DNA from: Deltaproteobacteria bacterium
GTDB lineage: Bacteria > Myxococcota_A > UBA9160 > UBA4427
Direction of reading: 5' to 3'
Length of the DNA: 64,000 bases
NCBI GenBank assembly: GCA_029261855.1
Contig: JAJDAN010000066.1
Coordinates: forward strand, 62,001 to 126,000
Part shown: positions 29,871 to 38,276 of the stretch, piece after piece
Layout of the letters: the number at the start of each line of letters is the position of its first letter
Numbering within the stretch: position 1 is the stretch's first letter
Program-made: the position numbers and the translations under genes
The notes under the pieces: generated by a model
What the model saw: the letters and a program-made list of their open reading frames with translations, nothing else
Told to the model about the DNA's origin: nothing
The model's database searches: none

Positions 29871-30968
29871 ATGGAAGGCTTCATGACCCCCGAGCAGGCA
29901 GAGCGCGCCGTGTGGGCGTACTTCTATCAGCTCGACCACCAGCAAGATCGCCGCTCCTCTCCGATCTCCGTTGAGCCGACGGACAGGATCGGCCTGGAGG
30001 AGGCCAAGCGACTCAAGGACCAAGAGTCTGGTGGCCTATTCCGAGGGGTCGCGTTGCGGGCTCTCGAGTCCCTGTCCAAGCGCGAGGGTCGCGTGGGTTT
30101 TGTAGCCCGTGGCGTCCGCGGGCTCACCGAGGCAGCCAAGCGCAAGTTCTTCGAGGAGGCCTTGACCGATATGGCCCAGGAGGCGGCGGAGGATCGGGAC
30201 CTCACGGGCCAACTCGACCCGAATACTGGGCTCCCTATGAGCGCGAGCGACCTCCAGTCAGGTCGCGGCGTAGTGACCGGTGTCGACCTCTGCATGGAGG
30301 CGATCATTCCGCCGTTCGATCTGGCCGCTGCCGCAATCGAGGACGACCTCGGTCCGTGCCCAGACGGCGAGGACCCGATTACCTGGGGGACCAAGCCCGA
30401 GCACTTTCAAGTCCTCGCCTTCAAGCCGAAGGAGATCCAGTGCACTGGGTGTGGAGGACGTGGGTTTTCCGACCACACCGAATCCACAGCGCGCACCGGC
30501 ATGTTGTTCTTGATCCGCGGAGACGATCGGCGCACCGTGCGCGCTCGGTGCAGTGAGTGCGAGGGAAAGGGCACTCTGCAGGGCTGGACGCCGGAGAACG
30601 TCGCCGCCGTCAAGCACAGCGCGCGTGAGATCGGCGACGCGGTTGGTCGCCTGGCGCACGAGGGCTACTTCGACCAGCGCCCGATCGACAGCAGGGACGT
30701 CGAAATGGGCGACCTGGTCTGGGAGACGAAGGGCGACGGCCACTCCCTCGGGTTCCGCCTCACCTGGAAGGGCTACCAGCGCATGAAGGAGTACTGCGCC
30801 TTGGACCCCGAGATCCAGAGCGTCCCCCACCTCCTGGCCATGGCTGGGCATGAGGTGCGCGCCCGCGCCCCCAAGTGGGCGCTCAGGGGCCTGAACGAAG
30901 CCCGCCCAGCAGCGAGCATTTCAACCGGAGGGCCGCAGTTGTCCTCTGGCGGCAAGATCAACCTGTAG
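29871..30968 (+). CDS. Hypothetical protein with DnaJ-like zinc knuckles, 365 aa
   Basis: The ATG follows GAGGAGAGG. The N-terminal third is helical and acidic. Two knuckles CTGCGGRG and CSECEGKG, about 35 residues apart, resemble half of the DnaJ zinc domain. The C-terminal domain (EMGDLVWETKGDGHSLGFRL) looks globular. It heads a run of likely co-transcribed proteins up to 32.2 kb. Function unknown. Confidence 0.65.
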   Translation: MEGFMTPEQAERAVWAYFYQLDHQQDRRSSPISVEPTDRIGLEEAKRLKDQESGGLFRGVALRALESLSKREGRVGFVARGVRGLTEAAKRKFFEEALTDMAQEAAEDRDLTGQLDPNTGLPMSASDLQSGRGVVTGVDLCMEAIIPPFDLAAAAIEDDLGPCPDGEDPITWGTKPEHFQVLAFKPKEIQCTGCGGRGFSDHTESTARTGMLFLIRGDDRRTVRARCSECEGKGTLQGWTPENVAAVKHSAREIGDAVGRLAHEGYFDQRPIDSRDVEMGDLVWETKGDGHSLGFRLTWKGYQRMKEYCALDPEIQSVPHLLAMAGHEVRARAPKWALRGLNEARPAASISTGGPQLSSGGKINL

Positions 30969-30982
30969 GAGAGAAGAGACCC

Positions 30983-31630
30983 ATGACAGGATCGAAGCAA
31001 CTGGAGGCCGTGGCGCCTCCTGAGGTGAACAACGCCATGCCAACCCCAGCGCCCGAGTTCGACGACGGGGGGACTGACGACGAGGACACCGACGACGAGG
31101 GCGGCGGCGACGGGGACATGGACCAGCCTGGGTGGTTGGTCCGCTACCGTGACGGCAAGCAGCCTGAGGTGATCCACCTTGAGGACACCGACGACGACGC
31201 CCTCCCGCCCGAGGAGGTGTTGGCGAACTGGGAATCCGCGATCAAGAACGGGCGCCCCTTCTTCAAGCTCGGCACCCAGTACATTCGCGTCGAAGACGTC
31301 CGCGCCTTCGGTTGGTCCGAGCACGTTGACCTCCCCGAGTCCGACCGGTTCGACAGCCTGCAGGACCGGATCGAGGCCCTCATGGACGCCGTCGAGGACG
31401 TCACGCGGTCCCAGCAGGCCATGACGGAGCGGCAGGCCGCCCTGCAGGACAGCTACGTCGAGGCCTACCAGGCGGAGATCGGCCTCATGCGCCGTGAGGC
31501 CGCCCAGGTCGACGAGGAGACTCCTCTGCGCCCCACGCTTCAGGTCTCGCCCCCGACCTCGACCGGGGCGCCGGTGATCCCGCCGCAGCCTGGCGGTGGT
31601 AAGGGCGCGCTCAAACTCCCTGGCATGTAG
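30983..31630 (+). CDS. Acidic hypothetical protein, 215 aa
   Basis: Residues 25-50 are strongly acidic and Gly-rich (DDGGTDDEDTDDEGGGDGD). A small domain (GWLVRYRDGKQPEVIHLED) and a long helix with coiled-coil character (DRIEALMDAVEDVTRSQQ) follow. The C-terminus is Pro-rich. Start chosen at the ATG after GGAGAGAAG. Possible scaffold or structural accessory, not shown. Confidence 0.6.
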   Translation: MTGSKQLEAVAPPEVNNAMPTPAPEFDDGGTDDEDTDDEGGGDGDMDQPGWLVRYRDGKQPEVIHLEDTDDDALPPEEVLANWESAIKNGRPFFKLGTQYIRVEDVRAFGWSEHVDLPESDRFDSLQDRIEALMDAVEDVTRSQQAMTERQAALQDSYVEAYQAEIGLMRREAAQVDEETPLRPTLQVSPPTSTGAPVIPPQPGGGKGALKLPGM

Positions 31631-31692
31631 AAGGGGCGGCAGGGGCCTAAAATATCGGTAGGGTGGTACCAGACCTGTCTAGGAGATCACCC

Positions 31693-32229
31693 ATGCCGTC
31701 GCTCCAAATGTCGCAGATCCACGATCTCCACCCCCGCGGCCACCAGGGCCACCGGCGCCTCCACACAGGCGCCGTGAGTGGCCTGGGCGCCAACGGGGTG
31801 GCGAGTGCGTTCTCCAGTTTCGCGTCGAGCGCCCAGGGCCTGGTGTCGAGTTCGGTGCGGGGGGTGACCATTCGGTCGAACCTTTCACCGGATATCACGC
31901 TCACGCCCCAGGAGGCCGCCGGCCCCTCAGGTACGATCCCTGGGGTTCCCGGCGCAGCTCCCAGCGGCGGGGCGGGCGGGGGCGTCAGCACCGGGCCTGG
32001 CCGCAGCGGTGGTGTGCCCGCTGGCTACGGCGTCCGCCGCCGGGGCGCCTTCTCCGAGGCGCTGCTTGCCTTCGCCAAGCCCGAGATCGAACTGGACACG
32101 ATCGCGGGCCGGATCAGGGTCGCCCCTTGGGGCCAGCCCACGACCAACCTCTTCTGGCCGGTCCTGATCGTGGGGACCGCTTCGATCGTGGCCCTGGGAA
32201 TCTTGGCCGTGAAGGGCCTGCGAAGCTAG
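31693..32229 (+). CDS. Single-pass membrane protein, 178 aa
   Basis: Ser/Gly-rich N-terminal region with low-complexity Gly/Ala/Pro, then a C-terminal membrane helix (LFWPVLIVGTASIVALGIL) ending AVKGLRS. The ATG has TAGGAGATC upstream. AAAATATCGGTAG about 44 bases before the start resembles AAAATCTCGGTAG at a similar distance before the gene at 27283, a possible shared promoter element. A hairpin terminator follows. Confidence 0.6.
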   Translation: MPSLQMSQIHDLHPRGHQGHRRLHTGAVSGLGANGVASAFSSFASSAQGLVSSSVRGVTIRSNLSPDITLTPQEAAGPSGTIPGVPGAAPSGGAGGGVSTGPGRSGGVPAGYGVRRRGAFSEALLAFAKPEIELDTIAGRIRVAPWGQPTTNLFWPVLIVGTASIVALGILAVKGLRS

Positions 32230-32261
32230 AAGTTCGGCGAACACGACGAACGCCTAGGGCG

Positions 32262-32284
32262 GTTCAAGAATGCGGTTCTTGAAC
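32262..32284 (+). terminator. Rho-independent-type terminator
   Basis: Perfect 9-base stem GTTCAAGAA / TTCTTGAAC with a 5-base loop, followed by TTTCTAG. It lies 32 bases after the membrane protein gene. Confidence 0.6.
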
Positions 32285-32294
32285 TTTCTAGCTA

Positions 32295-32318
32295 CTTGTC
32301 GGTGCCTTGGTATAGTCT
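32295..32318 (+). promoter_or_regulatory. Candidate promoter
   Basis: ACTTGTC, 12 bases, then TAGTCTCC (TATAGT/TAGTCT -10 region at 32311-32318). The same ACTTGTC-N12-TAGaCTCC arrangement precedes the operon at 62196, so this may be a shared phage promoter type. An inverted repeat GTTCTC/GAGAAC near 32357-32373 lies in the leader. Confidence 0.4.
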
Positions 32319-32408
32319 CCCTCTCGCGCCGGAACCCGACGAACTCACCCCCTCAGTTCTCGTGGTGAGAACGCGGTTCTTCGGGCCGGGCGCGTAGAGG
32401 AGAGCCTT

Positions 32409-32789
32409 ATGGCGAAGCGGTCAGCCGCCGAGAACGCGGCCAAGTCATTCGAGAAGCAGATCAAGGACGTCGAGGCCAGCAACCTCCCGGACGCGCTCAA
32501 GGAGCACTGGCTCAACGTCTTCACTGGCCTGCACGTGATCACCAGCAGGCTGTCTGGGTTCGGGACTCCTGAGTCCCCAGTCCGCGAGGGAGCCTTCGGG
32601 GCAATCCTGGCCGAGGGCGCGGCCCAGCGGCAGGTGGTCGACGCGCTTCGCCCGGTGGAGGACGCGCCGGCACCCGCCGCAGGGACAGAGGCGCCCGCCC
32701 AGGCCCCGGCTCAAACGCCCGCCGCAGGGACACCCGCCCAGGCCCCGGCTCCTGCCGGGGCCCCGGTCGGCGCCAACTCCCCCTTCTAG
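32409..32789 (+). CDS. Hypothetical protein with Ala/Pro repeat tail, 126 aa
   Basis: Helical N-terminal 75 residues (AAENAAKSFEKQIKDVEAS; EHWLNVFTGLHVITSRL) are followed by an Ala-Pro-Gln tail with APAQAP repeats. The ATG follows AGGAGAG. The region around it has other possible structural or early accessory proteins. No family recognised. Confidence 0.6.
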   Translation: MAKRSAAENAAKSFEKQIKDVEASNLPDALKEHWLNVFTGLHVITSRLSGFGTPESPVREGAFGAILAEGAAQRQVVDALRPVEDAPAPAAGTEAPAQAPAQTPAAGTPAQAPAPAGAPVGANSPF

Positions 32790-32790
32790 G

Positions 32791-33150
32791 GTGTCCGCGA
32801 ACTCGGTTGTAGTTCCCATGCACACAGTGCGCGCAACGGTGAATGCCTTGCGCGTGCTGAGTGTGTCCATTGGCGCCCGTGCGGACTTGAAGAAGATCAC
32901 GCAGGAGGCCAGGGCGCTTGTGTTGGGTCTTGAGCGGTTGGCTGACGACCAGCGGTTCCCTCGTGGTGAGGAGATCGTGGCGAAGTCACAGCTCACCAAA
33001 TCCCCATTGCATTCGTGCCAAACGTCAGTTCGTAAGAAGCAACTCCGAGATCTGTTCGAGACTGAGATCCTGCCAGTCTTCGTGGCGCAGGACTCGGCAG
33101 GGAAGGGTCAGGGGCGGTTCCACTTACTCCTGACCCATGTAGAGGCGTGA
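32791..33150 (+). CDS. Hypothetical protein, 119 aa
   Basis: A GTG two bases after the previous stop is used; an internal ATG at 32818 is an alternative. Helical segment ATVNALRVLSVSIGARADLK and a basic patch (SVRKKQLRDLF). Unknown family. It immediately precedes and overlaps the ParB-like gene. Confidence 0.55.
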   Translation: MSANSVVVPMHTVRATVNALRVLSVSIGARADLKKITQEARALVLGLERLADDQRFPRGEEIVAKSQLTKSPLHSCQTSVRKKQLRDLFETEILPVFVAQDSAGKGQGRFHLLLTHVEA

Positions 33151-33152
33151 CC

Positions 33153-34436
33153 ATGGCCAAGACGACGACTGGAAAGAAGTCTCGAGCGCTCCCGTTCAAG
33201 CGCAGGGACGGCCACCTCGCCTTCCCGGAGGACCTCTACCTCGAGAAGGTTGAGGGCCAGCAGCACTACGACCCCCGTGTCCACCTCCCCTACGTCGAGC
33301 GTGACGTGCAAGGGATCCTCAAGCACGGCGTGCTTGAGGACGTGCTGGTCGAACGCCAAGGCGATCGTGTGGTTGTGGTCGACGGTCGCCAGCGTGTGAT
33401 CAACGCGCTGGAGGCCAACCGGCGCCTGGTCAAGAAGGGACTGCCCAAGATCATGGTCCCCGTCTCGCCCAAGCGAGGCACGGTCGACGCGCTGTTCGAG
33501 ATCTCCGTGATCTGCAACGAGCACCGTCGGCCCGACGACCCGGTGACCCAGGCCTTCAAGATCCAGCAGTACCTCAACCTGGGGCGCAACGAGGACGACT
33601 GCGCTGTCCTTTGGGGTTGCACCAAGAAGACGGTGCAGAACCGTCTCAAGCTGCTGGCGCTGTGCGCTCCGGTGCGCGAGGCGGTCACCGCGGGCACCCT
33701 CAAGGTCAGCAAGGCCCTGCGCATGGTCAACCTCTCGTTCGCTGACCAGAAGCGGGCTCTGGCCCCGCGACCGCCTGCGCCCAAGGCCCCTCGGCGACCT
33801 TCAGCGAAGAAGGTCAACCTCGTGCTGAGCGCCAACGGCGCCCTCCCTGCCCCGGCCCGCGCGGCGATCCGGTGGGTGCGTGGTGAGATCACTGACCAGG
33901 AGGCAGTGGCCTTGATCAAGGGCCTCGGGTCAGTGCTGACCCAGCCCGCCAAGAAGAAGGTCGCCAAGAAGAAGGTCCTCAAGAAGAAGGCCAAGAAGAA
34001 GGTCGTCAAGAAGAAGGTCCTCAAGAAGAAGGTTCTCAAGAAGAAGGCCAAGAAGAAGGTCGTCAAGAAGAAGGTCGTCAAGAAGAAGGCCGTCAGGCCT
34101 TCTGCCAAGAAGGCCGAGCCCAAGACGCGCAACGAGTTCGGCGTGACCGCCGGCCAGGTCTGGGAGGACAACGATCCGCGCACTATGGACGAGGCCGGCA
34201 AGCGCACCTTCAAGGTGCTCAGCGTCGACCCTCACCACTACGGAGGTGGCCAGGCGCGGTGCGAGTTGGAGGGAGACAAGACCGCGGGGCGTGGCCACCG
34301 CGTGTTCAGCGCCAGGCTGACCAGGTTCAACGGGACCAAGCGCGGCTACACCCTCTTGCACGAGGCCGGGCCGGGTGACTCAGTCACCTCGCCAGCGCCC
34401 GCCTCTGATCCCAATCCGGCTCTCAACTCCTGGTGA
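33153..34436 (+). CDS. ParB-like protein with histone-H1-like lysine block, 427 aa
   Basis: Residues 45-95 match the ParB/sulfiredoxin-like domain: RDVQGILKHGVLEDVLV and VVDGRQRVINAL (the usual GERR box reads DGRQR, 77-81). An HTH-like segment (AVLWGCTKKTVQNRLKLL) follows near 150. Residues about 266-316 are KKKV/KKKA repeats like bacterial H1-type histones. A small C-terminal beta domain (FGVTAGQVWEDNDPRTM) follows. Likely roles are segregation, CTP-dependent DNA clamping, or DNA compaction. No ParA is in the window. A GTG at 33147 is an alternative start. Confidence 0.8.
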   Translation: MAKTTTGKKSRALPFKRRDGHLAFPEDLYLEKVEGQQHYDPRVHLPYVERDVQGILKHGVLEDVLVERQGDRVVVVDGRQRVINALEANRRLVKKGLPKIMVPVSPKRGTVDALFEISVICNEHRRPDDPVTQAFKIQQYLNLGRNEDDCAVLWGCTKKTVQNRLKLLALCAPVREAVTAGTLKVSKALRMVNLSFADQKRALAPRPPAPKAPRRPSAKKVNLVLSANGALPAPARAAIRWVRGEITDQEAVALIKGLGSVLTQPAKKKVAKKKVLKKKAKKKVVKKKVLKKKVLKKKAKKKVVKKKVVKKKAVRPSAKKAEPKTRNEFGVTAGQVWEDNDPRTMDEAGKRTFKVLSVDPHHYGGGQARCELEGDKTAGRGHRVFSARLTRFNGTKRGYTLLHEAGPGDSVTSPAPASDPNPALNSW

Positions 34437-34441
34437 TCTAG

Positions 34442-34741
34442 GTGGATCAGCACATGCAGGCGCTGGCCCGGCGAGTTGCTGAACTCACCCCCGCTGATCT
34501 GCCAGGCGCTCCTTGGGTGTTTCGGGAGGCTCCGTTCCAGTACATAGGCCACAGTTACACACTAGGTGGACCCTACACCCGTGTGATCGACAACGAGAAG
34601 TTCCTCGCTGCGCTTCGGATCGACATTGCTCAAGGCGCTCGGTCCCCGCGAGCGAAAACCGGAGCGCTGCAAGCTGACCTGGTGTTGCTCTGCTGGATTC
34701 TGGACCAGAGGGTTGCTTCGGGCCCGGACACCGGCGGGTAG
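34442..34741 (+). CDS. Hypothetical protein, 99 aa
   Basis: Starts VDQHMQALARRVAELTPAD; an ATG at 34454 is an alternative. Contains WVFREAPFQYIGHSYTLGG and a C-terminal helix. The family is not recognised. A TAGAAT -10-like box (34739-34744) overlaps its end and may serve the next gene. Confidence 0.5.
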   Translation: MDQHMQALARRVAELTPADLPGAPWVFREAPFQYIGHSYTLGGPYTRVIDNEKFLAALRIDIAQGARSPRAKTGALQADLVLLCWILDQRVASGPDTGG

Positions 34742-34762
34742 AATCCGCCAACGGAGAAGATC

Positions 34763-35845
34763 ATGGAACAGAACGACGTGACCCCTGAGAGCGGTCCGGC
34801 TGTGGCCGAGGCGCCAGCGCTCTTCAACTACACCTTCAACAACGCCCACGAGTTCAAGCGCGACGACCCTGGGTTCCGCGAGATCGTAGTGGAGGCCACG
34901 GGACTCGCTGACGCGGTCCGCAAGTCCCGCGCTCAAGGCGGGACGGTCCTGCCCTTCCCTGGAGCCCGGTGCGTCAAGTTCGGCGAGGGGTCACCGGAGC
35001 AGGTGGCCATGCAGACCAGGCATGACTCGCTGGCCGAGTGGGCTGAGAAGCGGGCCGAGCGACTCAAGGGCGAGGCCGAGCGGCGCGACCGGGCCCGGCA
35101 GATCGTCGACAACATTGGGGACGAGGAACTGGCAGACCAGGTCCTGATCGAGCTGGAGAGCCGGCGTCCGAACGGAGGGTTCGCCCCCGAGAGCTGGGTG
35201 AGTGCGCTCGGTGGCGCTGTCGGAGTCGATCTCAACGACTGGGCCGAGTTCACCCCCGACCAGGCCATGGCATGGCAAGTACCGCCTGGACCCAGCGCTA
35301 CCGTCGCCCAACTCCTACTCCAGGGGGTCCTGGGCCAGCCGCACGTGGTGGACGCCTCCACCTTCGCAGCAAATCCGCGCGAGACTTTCCAGCTCGGCGA
35401 CGGCCCAGACGCCCAAGCCGCGGCCTACGACAGCGTCCTGCTGCAGGCCCAGCTTGACCACCAGCAGGCGCAGGTCGAAGCGGAGCAGGCTCGTAAGGCC
35501 GAGAAGAAGCAAGCCTTCCGCGACATGGCGCTCGGGGCGCTCTACACCGCGACCGACTGGCTCGAGCGGAAGCTGACCTCTCCGCGCCCCGCGCCCCGCG
35601 CCCTTCAGGCATTCTCCGGCCTGACCCCTCCATTCGGCGCGCCTCCCTTCGCTTCCGTGACTCCCCCCTTCGGCGCCGTGGCTGGGACGCCACCGTCCGC
35701 TGCGGGCATGGGCTCCTGGTCGCCGCCTGTCGCTCCAGGCACCGAGGTGCGCGACGTCCACCCTCAGCAACCACCCGCTGAGACCCTCGCTCCCGGCGGC
35801 GCCGAGGTGCCCGATCGGCCTGTCATGCCCGGGGAGCCGTTCTAG
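34763..35845 (+). CDS. Hypothetical protein, possible structural component, 360 aa
   Basis: The ATG follows CGGAGAAG. A small N-terminal domain (FNYTFNNAHEFKRDDPGFRE) is followed by a long charged coiled-coil-like stretch (AEWAEKRAERLKGEAERRDR), a helical middle, another Gln/Lys helix (QAQVEAEQARKAEKKQAF) and a Pro/Phe-Gly tail with TPPFGAPPF repeats. No known family. Confidence 0.6.
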   Translation: MEQNDVTPESGPAVAEAPALFNYTFNNAHEFKRDDPGFREIVVEATGLADAVRKSRAQGGTVLPFPGARCVKFGEGSPEQVAMQTRHDSLAEWAEKRAERLKGEAERRDRARQIVDNIGDEELADQVLIELESRRPNGGFAPESWVSALGGAVGVDLNDWAEFTPDQAMAWQVPPGPSATVAQLLLQGVLGQPHVVDASTFAANPRETFQLGDGPDAQAAAYDSVLLQAQLDHQQAQVEAEQARKAEKKQAFRDMALGALYTATDWLERKLTSPRPAPRALQAFSGLTPPFGAPPFASVTPPFGAVAGTPPSAAGMGSWSPPVAPGTEVRDVHPQQPPAETLAPGGAEVPDRPVMPGEPF

Positions 35846-35847
35846 CC

Positions 35848-36258
35848 ATGGCGGACGGCCAGGGCTTCTGCCCCTTCCTGAGTAAGACCTTCATTCTCCC
35901 GCGGCGGATCCGCTTGGACCCTCGGGAGAAGGAGGCTAAGGGCGGCGTGACCATGCATACGGTTGGCGTGCAGCACAACATTTCCGCCAAGGAAATGCTC
36001 GCCAACCCAAACCTGAACCTCCCCACGACCACCCAGATCCCGGTCCCGATTCCCATGGTCCCCTACACGGGGTATGTCGAGTACCAGACCAAGGACGGCA
36101 AGGTCACCGCCGAGGCGGACGACGACGACTTCCATGTCGTACCCGTCTTCCCCCCCTGCCAGAGATCCGACTGCGAGGCGTGGCTCCCCAACGCCCAGCG
36201 CTGTGGCGCGATCCAGGCCGACACCCCCAACCCCCACCCAGGAGATTCCAGTGAGTGA
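35848..36258 (+). CDS. Hypothetical protein, 136 aa
   Basis: Starts MADGQGFCPFLSKTFILP, two bases after the previous stop. The middle (LPTTTQIPVPIPMVPYTGYV) is Pro-rich, then an acidic part and a CQRSDCEAW motif that could bind a metal. It overlaps the next start by 8 bases. Unknown role. Confidence 0.55.
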   Translation: MADGQGFCPFLSKTFILPRRIRLDPREKEAKGGVTMHTVGVQHNISAKEMLANPNLNLPTTTQIPVPIPMVPYTGYVEYQTKDGKVTAEADDDDFHVVPVFPPCQRSDCEAWLPNAQRCGAIQADTPNPHPGDSSE

Positions 36259-36814
36259 GTTCAACGAGAACGTCGACCTCGACGACCTTCCCGAGGCCCA
36301 GTCCCCCGAGATCGTGACCGCCGCGGAGCACCCCGAGGCCGCCCTGGCGCCCCCGGCGGCCACCACCCCAAGCGAACCCGTCCCCGGCGTGGACCACGTG
36401 CCTGGACTCCCCGGTACCCCGATCACGACGCACGCCCCCAAGAAGCCCAAGGCGGCCCCGCCCCGGCGCCCCGCGGCGGGGCAGTCCCCTGACGCCTTCC
36501 TCGACCCGTTGAAGGCGGGAGAGCCCGCGGTGTCCGTGAACTACCTCTACCGTGAGGGCGATCGCCTCTGGTTCGACGGCCCGACCGGCGTCTACAGCTT
36601 CGAGGTGACGCACTGCTACCCCAACCTCGAGACCGCGGTGGCCCAGCACCCGGGATCCTTCCGCCAACTCCTCACCCTGAGCGGAAACAAGGCCAACCCC
36701 AGCCAGCCCTACTACGCCGGCTGCACCCCGGGCGCTACGGCCAACCCCAACGTCAAGGGCAAGCAACTCGGTGCGGCGCAGAGCAACCTGCGGACGACCA
36801 AGGCGAAGAAGTAG
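36251..36814 (+). CDS. Hypothetical protein, 187 aa
   Basis: Starts VSEFNENVDLDDLPEA from a GTG preceded by GGAGATTCC. The first half is acidic then Pro/Ala-rich; the second half looks globular (SVNYLYREGDRLWFDGPTG, then YSFEVTHCYPNLETA). C-terminus basic (RTTKAKK). Function unknown. Confidence 0.55.
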   Translation: MSEFNENVDLDDLPEAQSPEIVTAAEHPEAALAPPAATTPSEPVPGVDHVPGLPGTPITTHAPKKPKAAPPRRPAAGQSPDAFLDPLKAGEPAVSVNYLYREGDRLWFDGPTGVYSFEVTHCYPNLETAVAQHPGSFRQLLTLSGNKANPSQPYYAGCTPGATANPNVKGKQLGAAQSNLRTTKAKK

Positions 36815-36874
36815 AAGGGGGCGACAGCACGGCACCCAGCGCTCGGGCTGGGCGAATGGGTGGAAGGCCCTGCG

Positions 36875-36994
36875 TCGTCTGTAGCTCAGCGGTAGAGCGA
36901 CTCGCTCAGGGCTTTCGTTTCTCCACGTTTGTCGCGTGGAGGCTCCTTTCACCTGGACGCGAGTAGGTCGTGGGTTCGACTCCCACTAGACGGC
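36875..36994 (+). tRNA. tRNA-like gene with 48-base insertion in the anticodon loop
   Basis: All standard arms are present: acceptor TCGTCTG / TAGACGG (two G-U pairs), D arm GCTC-AGCGGTA-GAGC, anticodon stem ACTCG / CGAGT, variable AGGTC, T arm GTGGG-TTCGACT-CCCAC, discriminator C. G at 36874 could pair with C at 36994 as in tRNA-His. The anticodon loop is 55 bases (36905-36959) instead of 7, with an internal 7-base hairpin CTCCACG / CGTGGAG. No CCA is encoded. The anticodon depends on how 48 bases are removed. It could be an intron-containing tRNA, a disrupted tRNA or a tRNA mimic. It is too small for a group I intron. Confidence 0.7.
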
Positions 36995-37012
36995 ATTGCC
37001 AGAGGAGAGTCC

Positions 37013-37675
37013 ATGACCCGTCGCATGGTGTTCGACGTGGAGTCTGTCGGCCTGCACGGTGAGGGCTGGGCCGTGGGCTACATGGTCCTGATCGACGAGA
37101 AGACGGTCGACGAGTCCTGGGCCTACTGCAACCCCGGACAGGCTTCAGGCGCACAGGCCGGGCGCGACTGGGTCGCTGAGCACTGCCCCTGGGGCGCGGT
37201 CGGTATGCACCCTGCCGTGCGGTCTGAGCACGGCCTGCCTGCAGGCCGTAGATTCCTTAACCCAGTTGAGGTCAGGCGCTGGTTCTGGGAGCGGTGGCTG
37301 GAGCAGCGAGCCGCAGGCGCCGAGTTGTGGGCGGACGTTCCGTGGCCAGTGGAGGCCAGGTTCCTGGCGGCGTGCGTGGAGGACGGTTTGGATTGGAGCG
37401 CGCATGGCCCCTCCGCGCTTGTTGCAGCGGAGGGAGGCGACGTCAACCTACCTGCCGTGACTCGTGAGGCAGAGGCCCCCTACCCCTTGCTCGACGTGCG
37501 GTCTCTTGTGGAGGCCGTTGCGATCATGGACCGCGGACGCCCTGTTCAGCTCGAGGACGAGCCCACGGAAGACGACGCCCCCACCCTGGTTCACCACCCG
37601 CTGTCCGACGCGCGGCAGTCGGCGAAGAAGTTGCTGCAGGTGGAGCGGTTGCTGAAGTGGCTGAGGCAGGCGTGA
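37013..37675 (+). CDS. DEDDh-type 3'-5' exonuclease-like protein, 220 aa
   Basis: MTRRMVFDVESVGLHGEGW carries the DxE pair (Asp8, Glu10) and the C-terminal HHPLSDARQSAKKLL has the spaced His and Asp of DEDDh exonucleases. A further acidic residue is likely in the middle (DVPWPVEARFLAACVED). It should hydrolyse 3' ends of DNA or RNA with two metals. ATG with AGAGGAGAG upstream. It follows the tRNA-like gene and could trim its 3' end (inference). Confidence 0.7.
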   Translation: MTRRMVFDVESVGLHGEGWAVGYMVLIDEKTVDESWAYCNPGQASGAQAGRDWVAEHCPWGAVGMHPAVRSEHGLPAGRRFLNPVEVRRWFWERWLEQRAAGAELWADVPWPVEARFLAACVEDGLDWSAHGPSALVAAEGGDVNLPAVTREAEAPYPLLDVRSLVEAVAIMDRGRPVQLEDEPTEDDAPTLVHHPLSDARQSAKKLLQVERLLKWLRQA

Positions 37676-37941
37676 AGGTGGCGGGGCGGCCCGTGTTGGC
37701 GATACCCAGCGCCGGGCCGGTTGGTGGGCGCCCCCGGTCTGAGTCGCTGTACGACACCAGGGCCTTCGTGCCCCCTTCACCGCAACCCGGCACCTACGAG
37801 TGGATTAAAGGCCACGCCCGGTTGATCTGCCACTGGTCTGAGGCTGCGACGCCTGGTACCTGGTGGCCGGTTTCGCCCACCGTGTTCACCGCCTTCACGC
37901 CGTTTGCCATGCCGGCCTTCAAGAAGAGGCGGGTCGCGTGA
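37672..37941 (+). CDS. Hypothetical protein, 89 aa
   Basis: Starts VKVAGRPVLAIPSAGPVGG at a GTGA overlap. Aromatic C-terminal half (GTYEWIKGHARLICHW; TWWPVSPTVFTAFTPFAMP) with a basic end (FKKRRVA). Unknown family. Coupled to both neighbours. Confidence 0.5.
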   Translation: MKVAGRPVLAIPSAGPVGGRPRSESLYDTRAFVPPSPQPGTYEWIKGHARLICHWSEAATPGTWWPVSPTVFTAFTPFAMPAFKKRRVA

Positions 37942-38129
37942 GCAGTCTAGACGTAGCAACGGGCTACGGACTGCCCGCGGCCCACCACCACTACTGGTAC
38001 GGGCTCCGCGCGAAACTCAAGGCCCTGACCGACAGGGCGATTGAGGAAGCTGAGCACGCTGTCATTCCCCGCCCCCTCAGCCCATTTGAATTGCTCAAGC
38101 AGCAGGCCCGCGCGATCTGTCCTTGGTAA
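37938..38129 (+). CDS. Small hypothetical protein, 63 aa
   Basis: Starts VSSLDVATGYGLPAAHHH at a GTGA overlap. A helix (YGLRAKLKALTDRAIEEAE) dominates. No motif recognised; accepted because of coupling and codon use. Confidence 0.45.
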   Translation: MSSLDVATGYGLPAAHHHYWYGLRAKLKALTDRAIEEAEHAVIPRPLSPFELLKQQARAICPW

Positions 38130-38276
38130 GAGAAGCACGTGCCCGTAGGACCACTCACAACCGTATTGGCGTGCGGCTGCCAACTGCACTTTGACTCCGG
38201 GTTGAGAACGACTTGCCCGAGCCACAGGGACCGCCCTAGGCGGATCGAATCAACTTCAAGAGAAGAGAGAAAGCAC

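Noticed and set aside
33290-34213. Minus-strand frame with FFLTTFF repeats resembling a membrane protein
   Set aside because: It is the complement of the KKKV codons of the ParB-like protein.
36905-36959. Archaeal bulge-helix-bulge intron or group I intron in the tRNA
   Set aside because: The canonical 37/38 helix does not pair, and 48 bases are too few for a group I core.
36875-36994. Calling the tRNA Leu-CAG or Ser-GGA
   Set aside because: Both anticodons arise from some removal choices, but the short variable loop is not that of tRNA-Leu or tRNA-Ser.
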